Positions 41,944 to 49,509 of a stretch of DNA of 64,000 bases are shown here, piece by piece. A program made the position numbers and the translations under genes. The notes below the pieces were generated by a model. The model was not told the DNA's origin, did not search any database, and saw only the letters and a program-made list of their open reading frames with translations. Positions within the stretch are counted from its first letter, which is position 1. Each line of letters begins with the position of its first letter. The DNA is from Nocardioides speluncae. Its GTDB lineage: Bacteria > Actinomycetota > Actinomycetes > Propionibacteriales > Nocardioidaceae. The DNA is taken from NCBI RefSeq assembly GCF_003121585.1, contig NZ_QEOO01000036.1, forward strand, positions 186,001 through 250,000, in the 5' to 3' direction.

Positions 41944-41975
41944 CGTGCGTCTTCCGTGTGACCGAAGCGCTCGTG

Positions 41976-43028
41976 TCAGCCAGCGCCCAACGCTCGCGCG
42001 GCCAACGCCTGCCGCGTCCGCGCCCCGGCTTTGGCCAGCACGGCCTTCACGTGGTCGTTGGCCGTGTGCTCGGAGATGACGAGCCGGCCGGCGATCTCGG
42101 CCGAGCTGAGACCGTTTCCGAGGAGCGTAAGGACCTCGGTCTCGCGGCCAGACAGGCCGTTGACCCTCGCGAACAGGTTCAGCCGGAGCTCGGCACTGGT
42201 TGGCTCGATCGAGACGGCGATGTCGCCGGTCGTGTCGACGCCGAGGCGTGATGCCTTGACAGTCACCCAGCGGTTTCCGCCCAGCTGGACCCGTGCCCAG
42301 GGCTCGCCGATCGGGAGCCCCTCCTCCTGGGCGATCAGCGCGGCGGCGCTGTTGTACGCCGCGGCCGGGATCGGCGGCATCGGCTCGTCGGGTGGCAGGA
42401 GCCGGAGCAGGGCCGCGGCGGCATCTTTGGTCTGGCTGCGCACCTGCAGGTCGGGCCCGAGGACGACGACTGCTGGGCCCGGCGATGTCGCGGGCTCGGA
42501 CGGCTCGTCGAAGGTGCGTGCGAGTGCAGCGCGCAAACCGGCGGTCACCGTAGGGGCAAGCCCGGCGAGTACGGCGATCTCGGCAGCACCGAACGTCTGC
42601 GTGCTCCGCCAGAGCTCGAGGAAGCCCCAGGCGCCGTAGCGGTCGCCGAACGCGACAGTCGCCGTGTCCCTCACGCCGAGGTCGCGCTGTACGTGCGACC
42701 AGGCCGGCGACTCGGCCGGGTCGGTGGTCGAGGTCAGCAGCGACGTGGCCGGCGGTCCGGGAGAGTCGAGGAGCCGGTCCCAGCGGTTACCGACAGAAAG
42801 GTAGCGCCACCGGATCATCTCGGGCAGCCGCGGCCACGGCAGCATCGGCAGGTCGGCATGCGGCGAGATCGCGACGCGGGTAACAGGATCGGTCAGCGCA
42901 AAGATGTGGCCGTCGAAGGCCAGCTGCGGCCGCAGCAGCGCGACGATCCGCTCGCGCAGCCGCTTGGTTGTCGTCGCGGCTCGGCACGCGTCCTCCGCAC
43001 GGCGTACCAACTCGCTGCTCACCGACAC
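41976..43028 (-). CDS. LuxR-family regulator with GAF-like N-terminal region
   Basis: This 350-residue protein ends with a LuxR HTH (LSGRETEVLTLLGNGLSSAEIAGRLVISEHTANDHVKAVLAKAGA). The N-terminal two thirds (DGHIFALTDPVTRVAISPHA, YGAWGFLELWRS, FGAAEIAVLAGLAPTVTAGLRAALA) look like a GAF-type ligand or redox sensor. A GTG at 43028 lies 6 bp after TACGCT; an upstream ATG at 43142 would run into the divergent gene. It probably controls the divergent small gene at 43117. Confidence 0.87.
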   Translation of the reverse strand: MSVSSELVRRAEDACRAATTTKRLRERIVALLRPQLAFDGHIFALTDPVTRVAISPHADLPMLPWPRLPEMIRWRYLSVGNRWDRLLDSPGPPATSLLTSTTDPAESPAWSHVQRDLGVRDTATVAFGDRYGAWGFLELWRSTQTFGAAEIAVLAGLAPTVTAGLRAALARTFDEPSEPATSPGPAVVVLGPDLQVRSQTKDAAAALLRLLPPDEPMPPIPAAAYNSAAALIAQEEGLPIGEPWARVQLGGNRWVTVKASRLGVDTTGDIAVSIEPTSAELRLNLFARVNGLSGRETEVLTLLGNGLSSAEIAGRLVISEHTANDHVKAVLAKAGARTRQALAARALGAG

Positions 43029-43034
43029 GTTCCG

Positions 43035-43040
43035 AGCGTA
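43035..43040 (-). promoter_or_regulatory. -10 box (TACGCT) of the LuxR gene
   Basis: Read on the minus strand, TACGCT ends 6 bp before the GTG at 43028. Confidence 0.5.
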
Positions 43041-43116
43041 GATCCCCAGGATCTGGGATACGACCGGAGGCCAAAGACGCCCACGCTGAAGGCCCAACCA
43101 ACCTAGGAGGCACATC

Positions 43117-43407
43117 ATGACCACCCTGCACATCGAGAACACCGTGCACGACTACGACGAGTGGAAGGCCGTCTTCGACAAGTTCGAGCGGTTCCGCACT
43201 GACCACGGCGTCCGGTCCTACCGGGTCTCCCGACTCGCCGACGACCCGCAGCGGGTCAACGTCGACCTCGACTTCGCCACCGCGGACGCGGCGGTGGAGT
43301 TCCGCGGCGAGCTGGAGAAGATCCGGCGTACGCCGCAGTCCCAGGCACAGCTCATCGCACAGGCCGCACCACAACTGTTCGAGGTCGTGGAGCAGCGATC
43401 GCTCTGA
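43117..43407 (+). CDS. small dimeric alpha/beta-barrel-like protein
   Basis: This 96-residue protein (TTLHIENTVHDYDEWKAVFDKFERFRTDHGVRSYRVSRLADDPQ, described in part) has the W-x-x-x-F-D-x-F-x-x-x-R pattern of small ferredoxin-like stress-responsive dimeric barrel proteins. No catalytic residue is clear. A strong AGGAGG site precedes the ATG. It is divergent from the LuxR regulator, 88 bp apart, and is its likely target. Confidence 0.78.
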   Translation: MTTLHIENTVHDYDEWKAVFDKFERFRTDHGVRSYRVSRLADDPQRVNVDLDFATADAAVEFRGELEKIRRTPQSQAQLIAQAAPQLFEVVEQRSL

Positions 43408-43434
43408 GACCCAGGGGCGGTCCGAATCAAGCGC

Positions 43435-44655
43435 TCAGCCGAGTGCGGTTAGGTCTCGGACATGTCGCGCGAAGGCTGAACTCTCGGCCGGCGCCGTGGC
43501 GGCAAGTGCGCGGGTCACCTCGTCGGCAACCAACAGGAGTTGCGGTTCTGAGCGGCGGTCCGGGTTGAGGGCCTTCTCGGCCAGGCGGACTGCCTCGGGG
43601 ACGTCGCCGGACGACGCCAGCACGACTGCCTTGGTCAGAAGTGCCTCGGAGAGCCGCATCGGAGCGATTGGTGTTCCGTCCGGACGCACCGAGGTCGCGA
43701 TGACCGTATCTGCGAGCGCGTCGGCCATGCGGTGCAGGCCGAGCACTCGGTAGGCATCCATGGCGTAGAACGATGCCTTGGTCGGGTCGACCGAGAAGTG
43801 GTTGCGCAGGTTGTCGGGCGTCGGCGCACCGTCGAGGACCAGCCGCACCCCTTCAAGGGCGACGACGGTCTTGTGTTGGTCGCGCATCCGGGCGTAGGCC
43901 TTGGCCTTCTGCGCGTGCAGTTGCGCGGCCACCGGGGCGTGCGGACTGTGCCTGATCCCGGCGTCGGCTGCCGCAATGACCTGCGGCATATCGCCCTGTG
44001 TAAGTGCGATCCAGGCGCGCAGCTCCCAGGTCCAAGCGTGCATGACCGCGTCGTCGAGATCGGTCGCGAAGCCTTCGGCCGCGACCCGGGCATGCTCGGA
44101 TCCGACCTGGTCGCCCTGATCCCACGTCAGACACGCGCGGAGGAGCGACAACCAGCCTGCCAGCCGGAGCACGCGGCGGTGACCGTCGAGGTTGACCCGT
44201 CCATCGTTGACTAGTTCCGCGCAAGTCCGGATCCAGTCGTCCACTTCGCCGGTCAGGACGGTCGCATCCTGTACCGCGTAGGTCGAGCAGAGCCGCTCGA
44301 CTTGGGCCTCGGCCTGGTCGAGGTGCGCGCTTCCTACCCTCGCCATGCGCAGGGCCGCCACCAGTTCGTTGAACTCGTCAGGCGCGAGCCGCTCCGGAAC
44401 GGCCTGGTCGCGTAGGGGGCGCTCGGGAAAGAAGTCGGCGACCGGGAGATCGAACATCGAGGCAATAGCGCGCTTGGTCTCGGGCGTCGGCTCGGATATC
44501 TCGCCCCGCTCCCACCGGATGATCGACCGGCGTACCGTCTCGAGCTGGTTGACGGTGTGCATCTCGCTAGCCGCAACGAATGCTGTCGCGGCTTCCTTCA
44601 GCGACCAGCCCTTGCCGGTGCGCAGACGAACGAACCTCTCGTGCCACGGCTCCAT
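43435..44655 (-). CDS. XRE-type HTH/TPR regulatory protein
   Basis: This 406-residue protein has an N-terminal XRE-like HTH (WHERFVRLRTGKGWSLKEAA, RRSIIRWERGEISEPTPETK, RAIASMFDLPVADFFPE) and a helical TPR-like remainder (HVRVLRLAGWLSLLRACLTW-like segment, EAVRLAEKALNPDRRSEPQLL). It is divergent from the small RVRVWFG gene at 44783, the same arrangement as the NsdA-like regulator at 17606. It ends 25 bp from the convergent small gene at 43117. The two regulators differ in their HTH type but share the TPR architecture and partner family. Confidence 0.82.
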   Translation of the reverse strand: MEPWHERFVRLRTGKGWSLKEAATAFVAASEMHTVNQLETVRRSIIRWERGEISEPTPETKRAIASMFDLPVADFFPERPLRDQAVPERLAPDEFNELVAALRMARVGSAHLDQAEAQVERLCSTYAVQDATVLTGEVDDWIRTCAELVNDGRVNLDGHRRVLRLAGWLSLLRACLTWDQGDQVGSEHARVAAEGFATDLDDAVMHAWTWELRAWIALTQGDMPQVIAAADAGIRHSPHAPVAAQLHAQKAKAYARMRDQHKTVVALEGVRLVLDGAPTPDNLRNHFSVDPTKASFYAMDAYRVLGLHRMADALADTVIATSVRPDGTPIAPMRLSEALLTKAVVLASSGDVPEAVRLAEKALNPDRRSEPQLLLVADEVTRALAATAPAESSAFARHVRDLTALG

Positions 44656-44782
44656 GGCGACAAGCCTCCCGTCGCAATCGGGCCAAACGTAACACCGACA
44701 CCCGCGACACCGGGCCTGTCACCGCACTGCCACTGCCTCTGTCACTGGTCTAGGGCGGCCAGGTCGATCCACGGTGGTCGAC

Positions 44783-44986
44783 ATGGCTATTCGGGAGCGC
44801 AGGGTGCGCGTTTGGTTCGGCGAACACGTCGTGGCGGACTACGTGGCCGACTGGGATCGAGCCGCTCTGTACGCCGAGGCCATGAGTCGCCGTTTCGCCG
44901 GCCTACAGGTCACCAACGAACCTGTCGATTCGTCGCTCATGTCACGGCCGGTACCGTCCGAGCGCCTGTGGGAGCTGGTCCCGTGA
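44783..44986 (+). CDS. small protein with RVRVWFG/EAMSRRF/PSERLWEL motifs, second copy
   Basis: This 67-residue protein (RERRVRVWFGEHVVADYVAD, then YAEAMSRRFAGLQVT and PSERLWELVP) aligns along its full length with the protein at 17252. ATG 44783 is taken as the start; a GTG at 44774 is possible. It overlaps the resolvase-like gene by GTGA and is divergent from the XRE/TPR regulator. Cytoplasmic, no known family. Confidence 0.75.
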   Translation: MAIRERRVRVWFGEHVVADYVADWDRAALYAEAMSRRFAGLQVTNEPVDSSLMSRPVPSERLWELVP

Positions 44987-45261
44987 CCTTCGACGGGCAA
45001 CCAGACGCGCGGCCGATTGTGCTCGGCTACCTCAGTGCAGACCCGCTGACCAGTGATCGTGAACTCGCGCTCGGAACGGCGGAGCTGGCCGCCTTCGCAC
45101 ATAGCGAGGGCTATGCACTCGGCACGGTCTTCATAGAGCGGTCGGAGAGGCCGCCGGCCGCGTTCGAGGCGATGCTTGCAGAAGCGGCGCGGGTTGGCGC
45201 GCGGGCGATCGTGATGCCAGGGCCAGTGCTATTCGCCTGCGCGTCGTCCCGCCATCCGTGA
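44983..45261 (+). CDS. truncated resolvase-like (serine recombinase N-terminal-like) protein
   Basis: This 92-residue protein resembles the first part of the catalytic domain of small serine recombinases or the resolvase-like proteins found beside regulators in Streptomyces: PIVLGYLSADPLTSDRELAL, LAAFAHSEGYALGTVFIERSE, AFEAMLAEAARVGARAIVMPG. The catalytic Ser-Arg arrangement of true resolvases is not seen, and the C-terminus (VLFACASSRHP) departs from the family, as if cut by a frameshift or deletion. It is coupled to the small gene upstream by a GTGA overlap. Confidence 0.6.
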   Translation: MTFDGQPDARPIVLGYLSADPLTSDRELALGTAELAAFAHSEGYALGTVFIERSERPPAAFEAMLAEAARVGARAIVMPGPVLFACASSRHP

Positions 45262-45382
45262 ATGGCGTCCGCGGTGAGCAATTCCTGCAGGATCGGTACT
45301 CGACGTGCGTTGTCCCGAACGAGCAAGGTGGAACGACTACCTGGCGACTCACCGGTGGTGAGAAGGGTTGGAAGGAACTCTG

Positions 45383-45799
45383 ATGACAGTCAGCTTGCAA
45401 TGGTGGTCGCCAGATGGCGCTGAGCACGCAGTCGAGGTTGAGTCAGTCGCCGATGTCGAGAGAGTCGCAGCTGACGCGGCAGGCCAGTTCCGGAGTACTA
45501 CCTCCGCGCCCGGCCTTGAGCTCCGCCGTTCCGACGCCACAGAGGACAACCCCGCTTCGCTGTCGATCGCGGTGGCTGATGGCCGCTGGGCGTTGGTCCA
45601 CACCGACAGCGAGATGACTCAGCACCGGACCGACTCCGGGGGGACGGGAGATGGCACACACGACGTCCAATGGGAAGAGGTCACGCCGCTGCCCAGCGCG
45701 TGGTTCGTGCCGCTGTCTGAAGCCACGGCGGCCGTCAGCGAGTGGATCGGGAGTGCAGTCCTTCCCGAAAGTGTGACCTGGTCCGATCAGACGGCGTAG
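45383..45799 (+). CDS. Imm1-like immunity protein (orphan)
   Basis: This 138-residue protein has the Imm1 layout: short N-terminal strands, ASLSIAVADGRWALVHTDSE in the middle, then WFVPLSEATAAVSEWIGSAVLPESVTW. Imm1 proteins protect actinobacteria against polymorphic or deaminase-type toxins. No toxin gene is adjacent. AAGGAACTCTG precedes the ATG. The 121 bp upstream hold only the end of the truncated resolvase-like gene and show no other feature. Confidence 0.65.
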   Translation: MTVSLQWWSPDGAEHAVEVESVADVERVAADAAGQFRSTTSAPGLELRRSDATEDNPASLSIAVADGRWALVHTDSEMTQHRTDSGGTGDGTHDVQWEEVTPLPSAWFVPLSEATAAVSEWIGSAVLPESVTWSDQTA

Positions 45800-45817
45800 G
45801 GGACGTGCAGGGTCGAC

Positions 45818-45823
45818 TAGCCT
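45818..45823 (+). promoter_or_regulatory. -10 box (TAGCCT) of the GNAT gene
   Basis: TAGCCT ends 6 bp before the GTG at 45830. Confidence 0.5.
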
Positions 45824-45829
45824 GCGCGG

Positions 45830-46381
45830 GTGGCAGACCTGGGACCCGTCGAGTGGCCGCCTTCTCCGATCAGGACCGAGCGACTTGTGCTCCGCGGACC
45901 CGAAGCCCGGGATCGTGCGGCGTTCATCGAACTGTTGGCCTCGCCGGAGGTGCACACCTACCTCGGCGGCCCCCGCCCGCGCGACGAGCTCGAGCGCGAG
46001 CTGCCCGGCGTACCCGAGCGGTGGCCGGGGAGCTTCGTCGTTGATCTCGACGGGGTGATGATCGGCCAAATCCTGCTCCGGAGAACAGCCGAGGACGCTC
46101 GCCCGACTGCTGCTGGGAAGGCCGACCTCGGCTACCTCTTCCTGCCGCGCGCGTGGGGCTTCGGGTACGCCACCGAGGCGTGCGCGGCGGCACTCGACTG
46201 GTTCGACGGCGCCCTTCCCGGCGAGCCGGTGGTGATCTTCACGCAGACCGCCAATGTCGCTTCGATGCGCCTCGCGGCAAAGCTGGGGTTCACCGAAGCT
46301 GAGCGGTTCCATGCCTGGGATGCCGAACAGTGGCTCGGCCTGCGGTCCCCGAGTCGTCAGAGCGCTGTGACCGTGAAGTAG
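45830..46381 (+). CDS. GNAT acetyltransferase (RimJ/RimL-like)
   Basis: This 183-residue protein has the opening IRTERLVLRGPEARDRAAFI, the acetyl-CoA loop region in LPRAWGFGYATEACAAALDW and the closing TANVASMRLAAKLGFTEAERF, all typical of RimJ/RimL GNATs. The target amine is unknown. GTG 45830 has its own -10 box. Its 3' end overlaps the convergent collagen-like gene by 25 bp. Confidence 0.88.
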   Translation: MADLGPVEWPPSPIRTERLVLRGPEARDRAAFIELLASPEVHTYLGGPRPRDELERELPGVPERWPGSFVVDLDGVMIGQILLRRTAEDARPTAAGKADLGYLFLPRAWGFGYATEACAAALDWFDGALPGEPVVIFTQTANVASMRLAAKLGFTEAERFHAWDAEQWLGLRSPSRQSAVTVK

Positions 46382-46917
46382 GAGTCGATCGGGGAGCCGT
46401 TGTGGATCGTCTGCACGTGCAGCTTTCCCGGGCAGGCCTGGCTGTTGTGGTAGAGCTCCGGAGTGCGGCCGCCGGCAACCGTGACGACGTACCCGGTGAT
46501 GTCGCCGTCGTAGAACGGAGAGCCGATGCAGTACACGCCGGGCGACGGCCGGGTGACTGGGCCGACGACGCCGTCGGACTCTAGAACGACGCCGTTGCCC
46601 TGCACGCCCAGCCAGCCACGCAGAGCCGGCGTTCCGGACGGGCCCTGCGGTCCCTGTTCGCCCTGCGGTCCCTGAACACCCTGCGTTCCTGTCGCGCCCT
46701 TGGGGCCGGCGGGTCCGCGGAGGAGTGTGCCGGGCCGGAAGTCGGTACGGCGGAGGGTGCCGTCCTTGACCTTGGTGGAGACGACGGCGTTGTTCTTGAG
46801 GTGCTTGGTGCCGACGCTGTTGGCGGCCAGGCCGGCGGCGTACGCGCTGGTCGAGGTGGCCAGCACCAGCAGCACGGTCGTGACGATCCAGGCGGGTGAG
46901 ATCCGGGGTAGGCGCAT
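46357..46917 (-). CDS. secreted collagen-like repeat protein, array copy 4 (type A)
   Basis: This 186-residue protein has a signal peptide (RISPAWIVTTVLLVLATSTS, cleavage after AYA), a conserved stem (NSVGTKHLKNNAVVSTKVKD, GTLRRTDFRPGTLLRG), a Gly-x-y stretch of about nine triplets (PAGPKGATGTQGVQGPQGEQ) and a C-terminal beta-rich domain with PGVYCIGSPF and two cysteines. Its first 164 coding bases after the signal start are identical to those of copy 2 at 47515. The end overlaps the convergent GNAT gene by 25 bp. A shared upstream motif lies at 46937-46956. Confidence 0.85.
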   Translation of the reverse strand: MRLPRISPAWIVTTVLLVLATSTSAYAAGLAANSVGTKHLKNNAVVSTKVKDGTLRRTDFRPGTLLRGPAGPKGATGTQGVQGPQGEQGPQGPSGTPALRGWLGVQGNGVVLESDGVVGPVTRPSPGVYCIGSPFYDGDITGYVVTVAGGRTPELYHNSQACPGKLHVQTIHNGSPIDSYFTVTAL

Positions 46918-46936
46918 ATCAGCAGCGTCCTCTGCA

Positions 46937-46956
46937 ACCGTTCGGGAAAGGTTCGG
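46937..46956 (-). promoter_or_regulatory. shared 20-bp motif upstream of array copy 4
   Basis: On the minus strand this reads CCGAACCTTTCCCGAACGGT, with two CCGAAC half-sites. The same 20 bases stand before array copy 1 (48770-48789), in both cases 20-21 bp from the start codon and followed at equal distance by GACGCTG. It looks like an ECF-type promoter or an operator. Confidence 0.6.
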
Positions 46957-46957
46957 A

Positions 46958-47512
46958 TCAGAGGGACGCGATGATGAAGGCGCTGTCGATGGGTGTCTCG
47001 TCGAACGTGATGTTGACCTTGACCGCGTTGCCGCACTCGGCGGAGTTGGCGTACACGTGGGTCGCCTCGTAGCCGCCGTCGGAGTTGATGACGCTCAGGA
47101 GGTAGCGTCCGCTGCCGGTCGCTGCGATGAATGGCCCGGTGACGCAGTACAGGCCGGTCGCCGGGTGGGTGACGGTGGCCGCGACCCCGGACGTGTGCCC
47201 GATCGTGCCATCCGGGGCGATCACCATCCAGGGACCGGCGACACCCTGCTTGCCCTCATAGCCGCGAAGTCCGCGCGGACCAGTCGGACCAGCTGGGCCA
47301 CGTAGGAGGGTGCCGGGGCGGAAGTCGGCCTTGCGGAGGGTGCCGTTCTTGACTTTCTCCGAGATGACGGCGTCCTTCTTCAGGTGCTTGGTGGCGACGC
47401 TGTTGCGGGCGAGGGAGACGCCGGCGACGGCGGTGCCGGAGGAGGCGACCACGAGGGCCAGTACGGCCACCCACATCGCCGGGCTGATTCGGGGGAGCTG
47501 AATGCGTGCCAT
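46958..47512 (-). CDS. secreted collagen-like repeat protein, array copy 3 (type B)
   Basis: This 184-residue protein has a type-B signal (LPRISPAMWVAVLALVVASS), the stem NSVATKHLKKDAVISEKVKN and GTLRKADFRPGTLLRG, only a short Gly-x-y part (PAGPTGPRGLRGYEGKQG) and a C-terminal domain with GLYCVTGPFIAATGSGRYLL and AECGNAV. It begins 2 bp after the stop of copy 2. Compared with copy 1, the N-terminal DNA is similar but not identical, while the C-terminus is unrelated in sequence. Confidence 0.83.
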   Translation of the reverse strand: MARIQLPRISPAMWVAVLALVVASSGTAVAGVSLARNSVATKHLKKDAVISEKVKNGTLRKADFRPGTLLRGPAGPTGPRGLRGYEGKQGVAGPWMVIAPDGTIGHTSGVAATVTHPATGLYCVTGPFIAATGSGRYLLSVINSDGGYEATHVYANSAECGNAVKVNITFDETPIDSAFIIASL

Positions 47513-47514
47513 TG

Positions 47515-48117
47515 TCAGAACACCGGTGCGATCACGAAGGCAGCGTCGGCGGGCGCTCCGGCGAGGTCGTAGGTGTGCACCACCAGGTCGGCCTGGCTGG
47601 CGTGGCAGCCCGGAGGGTCGGAGTAGACGCCGTTGTTGACCGTCGCGGTCCGGGGGTGCGTGTGTGCCGCGACGACCGTCGCGACGTAGGCGGCGTCCTC
47701 GACGACGAAGTCGGGGTCGGAGATGCACCAGATGCCGGTGGCCGGGTGGGTGATCACCGCTCCGTCCCCGGTCCCGCCGGACTCGAAGATGAAGCCGCTG
47801 GCATTGGGCGTGGCGAAGATATAGCCGGTCGTCGTGCCGGGCTCTCCCTGCGGCCCCGGCGGGCCGGCCGGGCCGGGGCCGCCCTTGGGACCGGCAGGTC
47901 CGGCGGGTCCGGTCGCTCCGCGCAGGAGCGTGCCGGGCCGGAAGTCGGTACGGCGGAGGGTGCCGTCCTTGACCTTGGTGGAGACGACGGCGTTGTTCTT
48001 GAGGTGCTTGGTGCCGACGCTGTTGGCGGCCAGGCCGGCGGCGTACGCGCTGGTCGAGGTGGCCAGCACCAGCAGCACGGTCGTGACGATCCACGCCGGC
48101 GAGATGCGCGCCTTCAC
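47515..48117 (-). CDS. secreted collagen-like repeat protein, array copy 2 (type A)
   Basis: This 200-residue protein starts at a GTG overlapping the stop of copy 1 (GTGA). It has the type-A signal and stem shared with copy 4, a Gly-x-y run of about nine triplets (PAGPAGPKGGPGPAGPPGPQ) and a C-terminal domain with GIWCISDPDFVVEDAAYVAT and PPGCHASQADL. The C-terminal domains of copies 2 and 4 share only the pattern of a cysteine after a G-x-Y/W and a later cysteine. Confidence 0.85.
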   Translation of the reverse strand: MKARISPAWIVTTVLLVLATSTSAYAAGLAANSVGTKHLKNNAVVSTKVKDGTLRRTDFRPGTLLRGATGPAGPAGPKGGPGPAGPPGPQGEPGTTTGYIFATPNASGFIFESGGTGDGAVITHPATGIWCISDPDFVVEDAAYVATVVAAHTHPRTATVNNGVYSDPPGCHASQADLVVHTYDLAGAPADAAFVIAPVF

Positions 48118-48749
48118 AGTGCCACCACCGTGAAGTACTTGTCGTCGAGGGTGCCGGTCGTGTGGTAGGTGACCACTTGGATTTCGCCGGTATCGCAGGA
48201 GTTGTTCGACTCGTCCCAGTTGACGTTCGCGAAGCCGGTGAAGGGCCCGGTCACCGACACGACGTACGCCTCGCTGGCCGACGCGAAGGGTCCGCTCAGA
48301 CAGAACCGTCCCTCGCCGAGGCGCTCGGCGCTGACAGCTGGCCCGGCATTGTCGATGACGTTGGCGAGCACATTCACAACCACCCACCCCTTGGCGGTGC
48401 CGGCAGGTCCTTGTGGCCCTGGCGCCCCCTGTGGGCCCTGGGCGCCTTGCGTGCCTTGCGCGCCCTGCGGCCCTTGCGCGCCCGAGGGTCCGGCCGGCCC
48501 GGGATCTCCCTTCGCCCCGGCTGGACCGGCTGGGCCACGTAGGAGCGTGCCGGGGCGGAAGTCAGCCTTGCGGAGGGTGCCGTTCTTGACCTTCTCCGAG
48601 ATGACGGCGTCCTTCTTCAGGTGCTTGGTGCCCACGCTGTTGCGGGCGAGCGCGGCGCCGGCAACGGCGGTGCCGGAGGAGGCGACGAGGAGGGCCAGTA
48701 CGGCCACCCACATCGCTGGGCTGATCCTGGGGAGACGGGTGCGTGCCAT
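48114..48749 (-). CDS. secreted collagen-like repeat protein, array copy 1 (type B)
   Basis: This 211-residue protein has a signal peptide (LPRISPAMWVAVLALLVASS), the stem NSVGTKHLKKDAVISEKVKN, the longest Gly-x-y region of the four (about 17 triplets, with GAQGPQGAQGTQGAQGPQG) and a C-terminal domain with GRFCLSGPFASASEAYVVSV and NNSCDTGEIQV. It is first in transcription order, has the shared 20-bp upstream motif at 48770-48789, and is coupled to copy 2. Confidence 0.85.
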   Translation of the reverse strand: MARTRLPRISPAMWVAVLALLVASSGTAVAGAALARNSVGTKHLKKDAVISEKVKNGTLRKADFRPGTLLRGPAGPAGAKGDPGPAGPSGAQGPQGAQGTQGAQGPQGAPGPQGPAGTAKGWVVVNVLANVIDNAGPAVSAERLGEGRFCLSGPFASASEAYVVSVTGPFTGFANVNWDESNNSCDTGEIQVVTYHTTGTLDDKYFTVVAL

Positions 48750-48769
48750 GAACGACAGCGTCGTCCGGC

Positions 48770-48789
48770 ACCGTTCGGGAAAGGTTCGG
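48770..48789 (-). promoter_or_regulatory. shared 20-bp motif upstream of array copy 1
   Basis: Identical over 20 bases to the motif before copy 4 at 46937-46956. It marks the promoter of the first B-A pair. Confidence 0.6.
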
Positions 48790-48813
48790 GTGGGACGGCA
48801 GGCGCCCGGTTTG

Positions 48814-48819
48814 TAGGGT
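48814..48819 (+). promoter_or_regulatory. -10 box (TAGGGT) of the maltokinase-cap-like gene
   Basis: TAGGGT ends 6 bp before the ATG at 48826. Confidence 0.5.
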
Positions 48820-48825
48820 CCGGGC

Positions 48826-49410
48826 ATGGCGATTGTGCACAAGGCGACCCTGACCCCGACCAAGCTCGAGCTCGTGGCCACCTGGCTGGAAGGGCAGCCC
48901 TGGGCCGGCGCGGGCGAGCTCGTCGGCCTCGGGAGCTACCGGTTCGACGACCCGGACGGCGAGGTGGGCGTCGAAGGTCTGCTCGTCGGCCGCGACGACG
49001 TCGTACTCCACGTGCCAATGACCTATCGCGGCGCGCCGCTGGCAGGTGCGGAGGCGCACCTGCTCGGGACGATGCAGCACTCGGCGCTGGGGGAGCGGTG
49101 GGTGTACGACGCCACCAGCGACCCGGTCGCCGTCGGCTGCTTCCTCCGAGCGCTCCGCGGTGAGCAGCAGCAGGCGGCGATCGAGATCTGGGACGGCGAC
49201 GTGCTGGTGGGGCATCGCGATCCGGACACCACCGTGCGCAGCGAGGCCGGCGGCGCGACGACTGTGCCGGCGGAGGCCGTCGTGGTCGAGGTGGACGGCT
49301 CGCGGCTGACCATCGGCCGCGTGGTCGGTTCCGGTCTGGACGGCCCGTTGCGGCTCACGGCCGAGTGGGCGGGCGGCGCCGGCGTGCTCGCCGCCGCGGA
49401 ACTCGGGTGA
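48826..49410 (+). CDS. maltokinase N-terminal cap-like domain protein
   Basis: This 194-residue protein (MAIVHKATLTPTKLELVATW, SYRFDDPDGEVGVEGLLV, HVPMTYRGAPLAGAEAHLLG, LGERWVYDATSDPVAVGCFL) matches the cap domain that normally precedes the kinase part of actinobacterial maltokinases, but here it stands alone with no kinase domain. The last 75 residues form another small beta-rich region. No glycogen or trehalose gene is in the window. A role in binding maltosyl or glucosyl compounds or in regulation is inference. Confidence 0.8.
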   Translation: MAIVHKATLTPTKLELVATWLEGQPWAGAGELVGLGSYRFDDPDGEVGVEGLLVGRDDVVLHVPMTYRGAPLAGAEAHLLGTMQHSALGERWVYDATSDPVAVGCFLRALRGEQQQAAIEIWDGDVLVGHRDPDTTVRSEAGGATTVPAEAVVVEVDGSRLTIGRVVGSGLDGPLRLTAEWAGGAGVLAAAELG

Positions 49411-49509
49411 GGGCTGCCACCGTCGACGGATACGATCAGCCGGTCCGAATTTTCTGGTCTCGACACGGTCGCTGCGCGACCTGCTCGACCACCAAGTACA
49501 GGAGTCACT

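Noticed and set aside
44983..45261. Functional site-specific recombinase
   Set aside because: Only part of the domain is present, no catalytic Ser/Arg set or DNA-binding part is visible, and no flanking repeats mark an element.
49411..49509. T-box riboswitch before thrS
   Set aside because: Only 99 bp are available and no T-box sequence or specifier stem can be found; a normal AGGAG site precedes the GTG.
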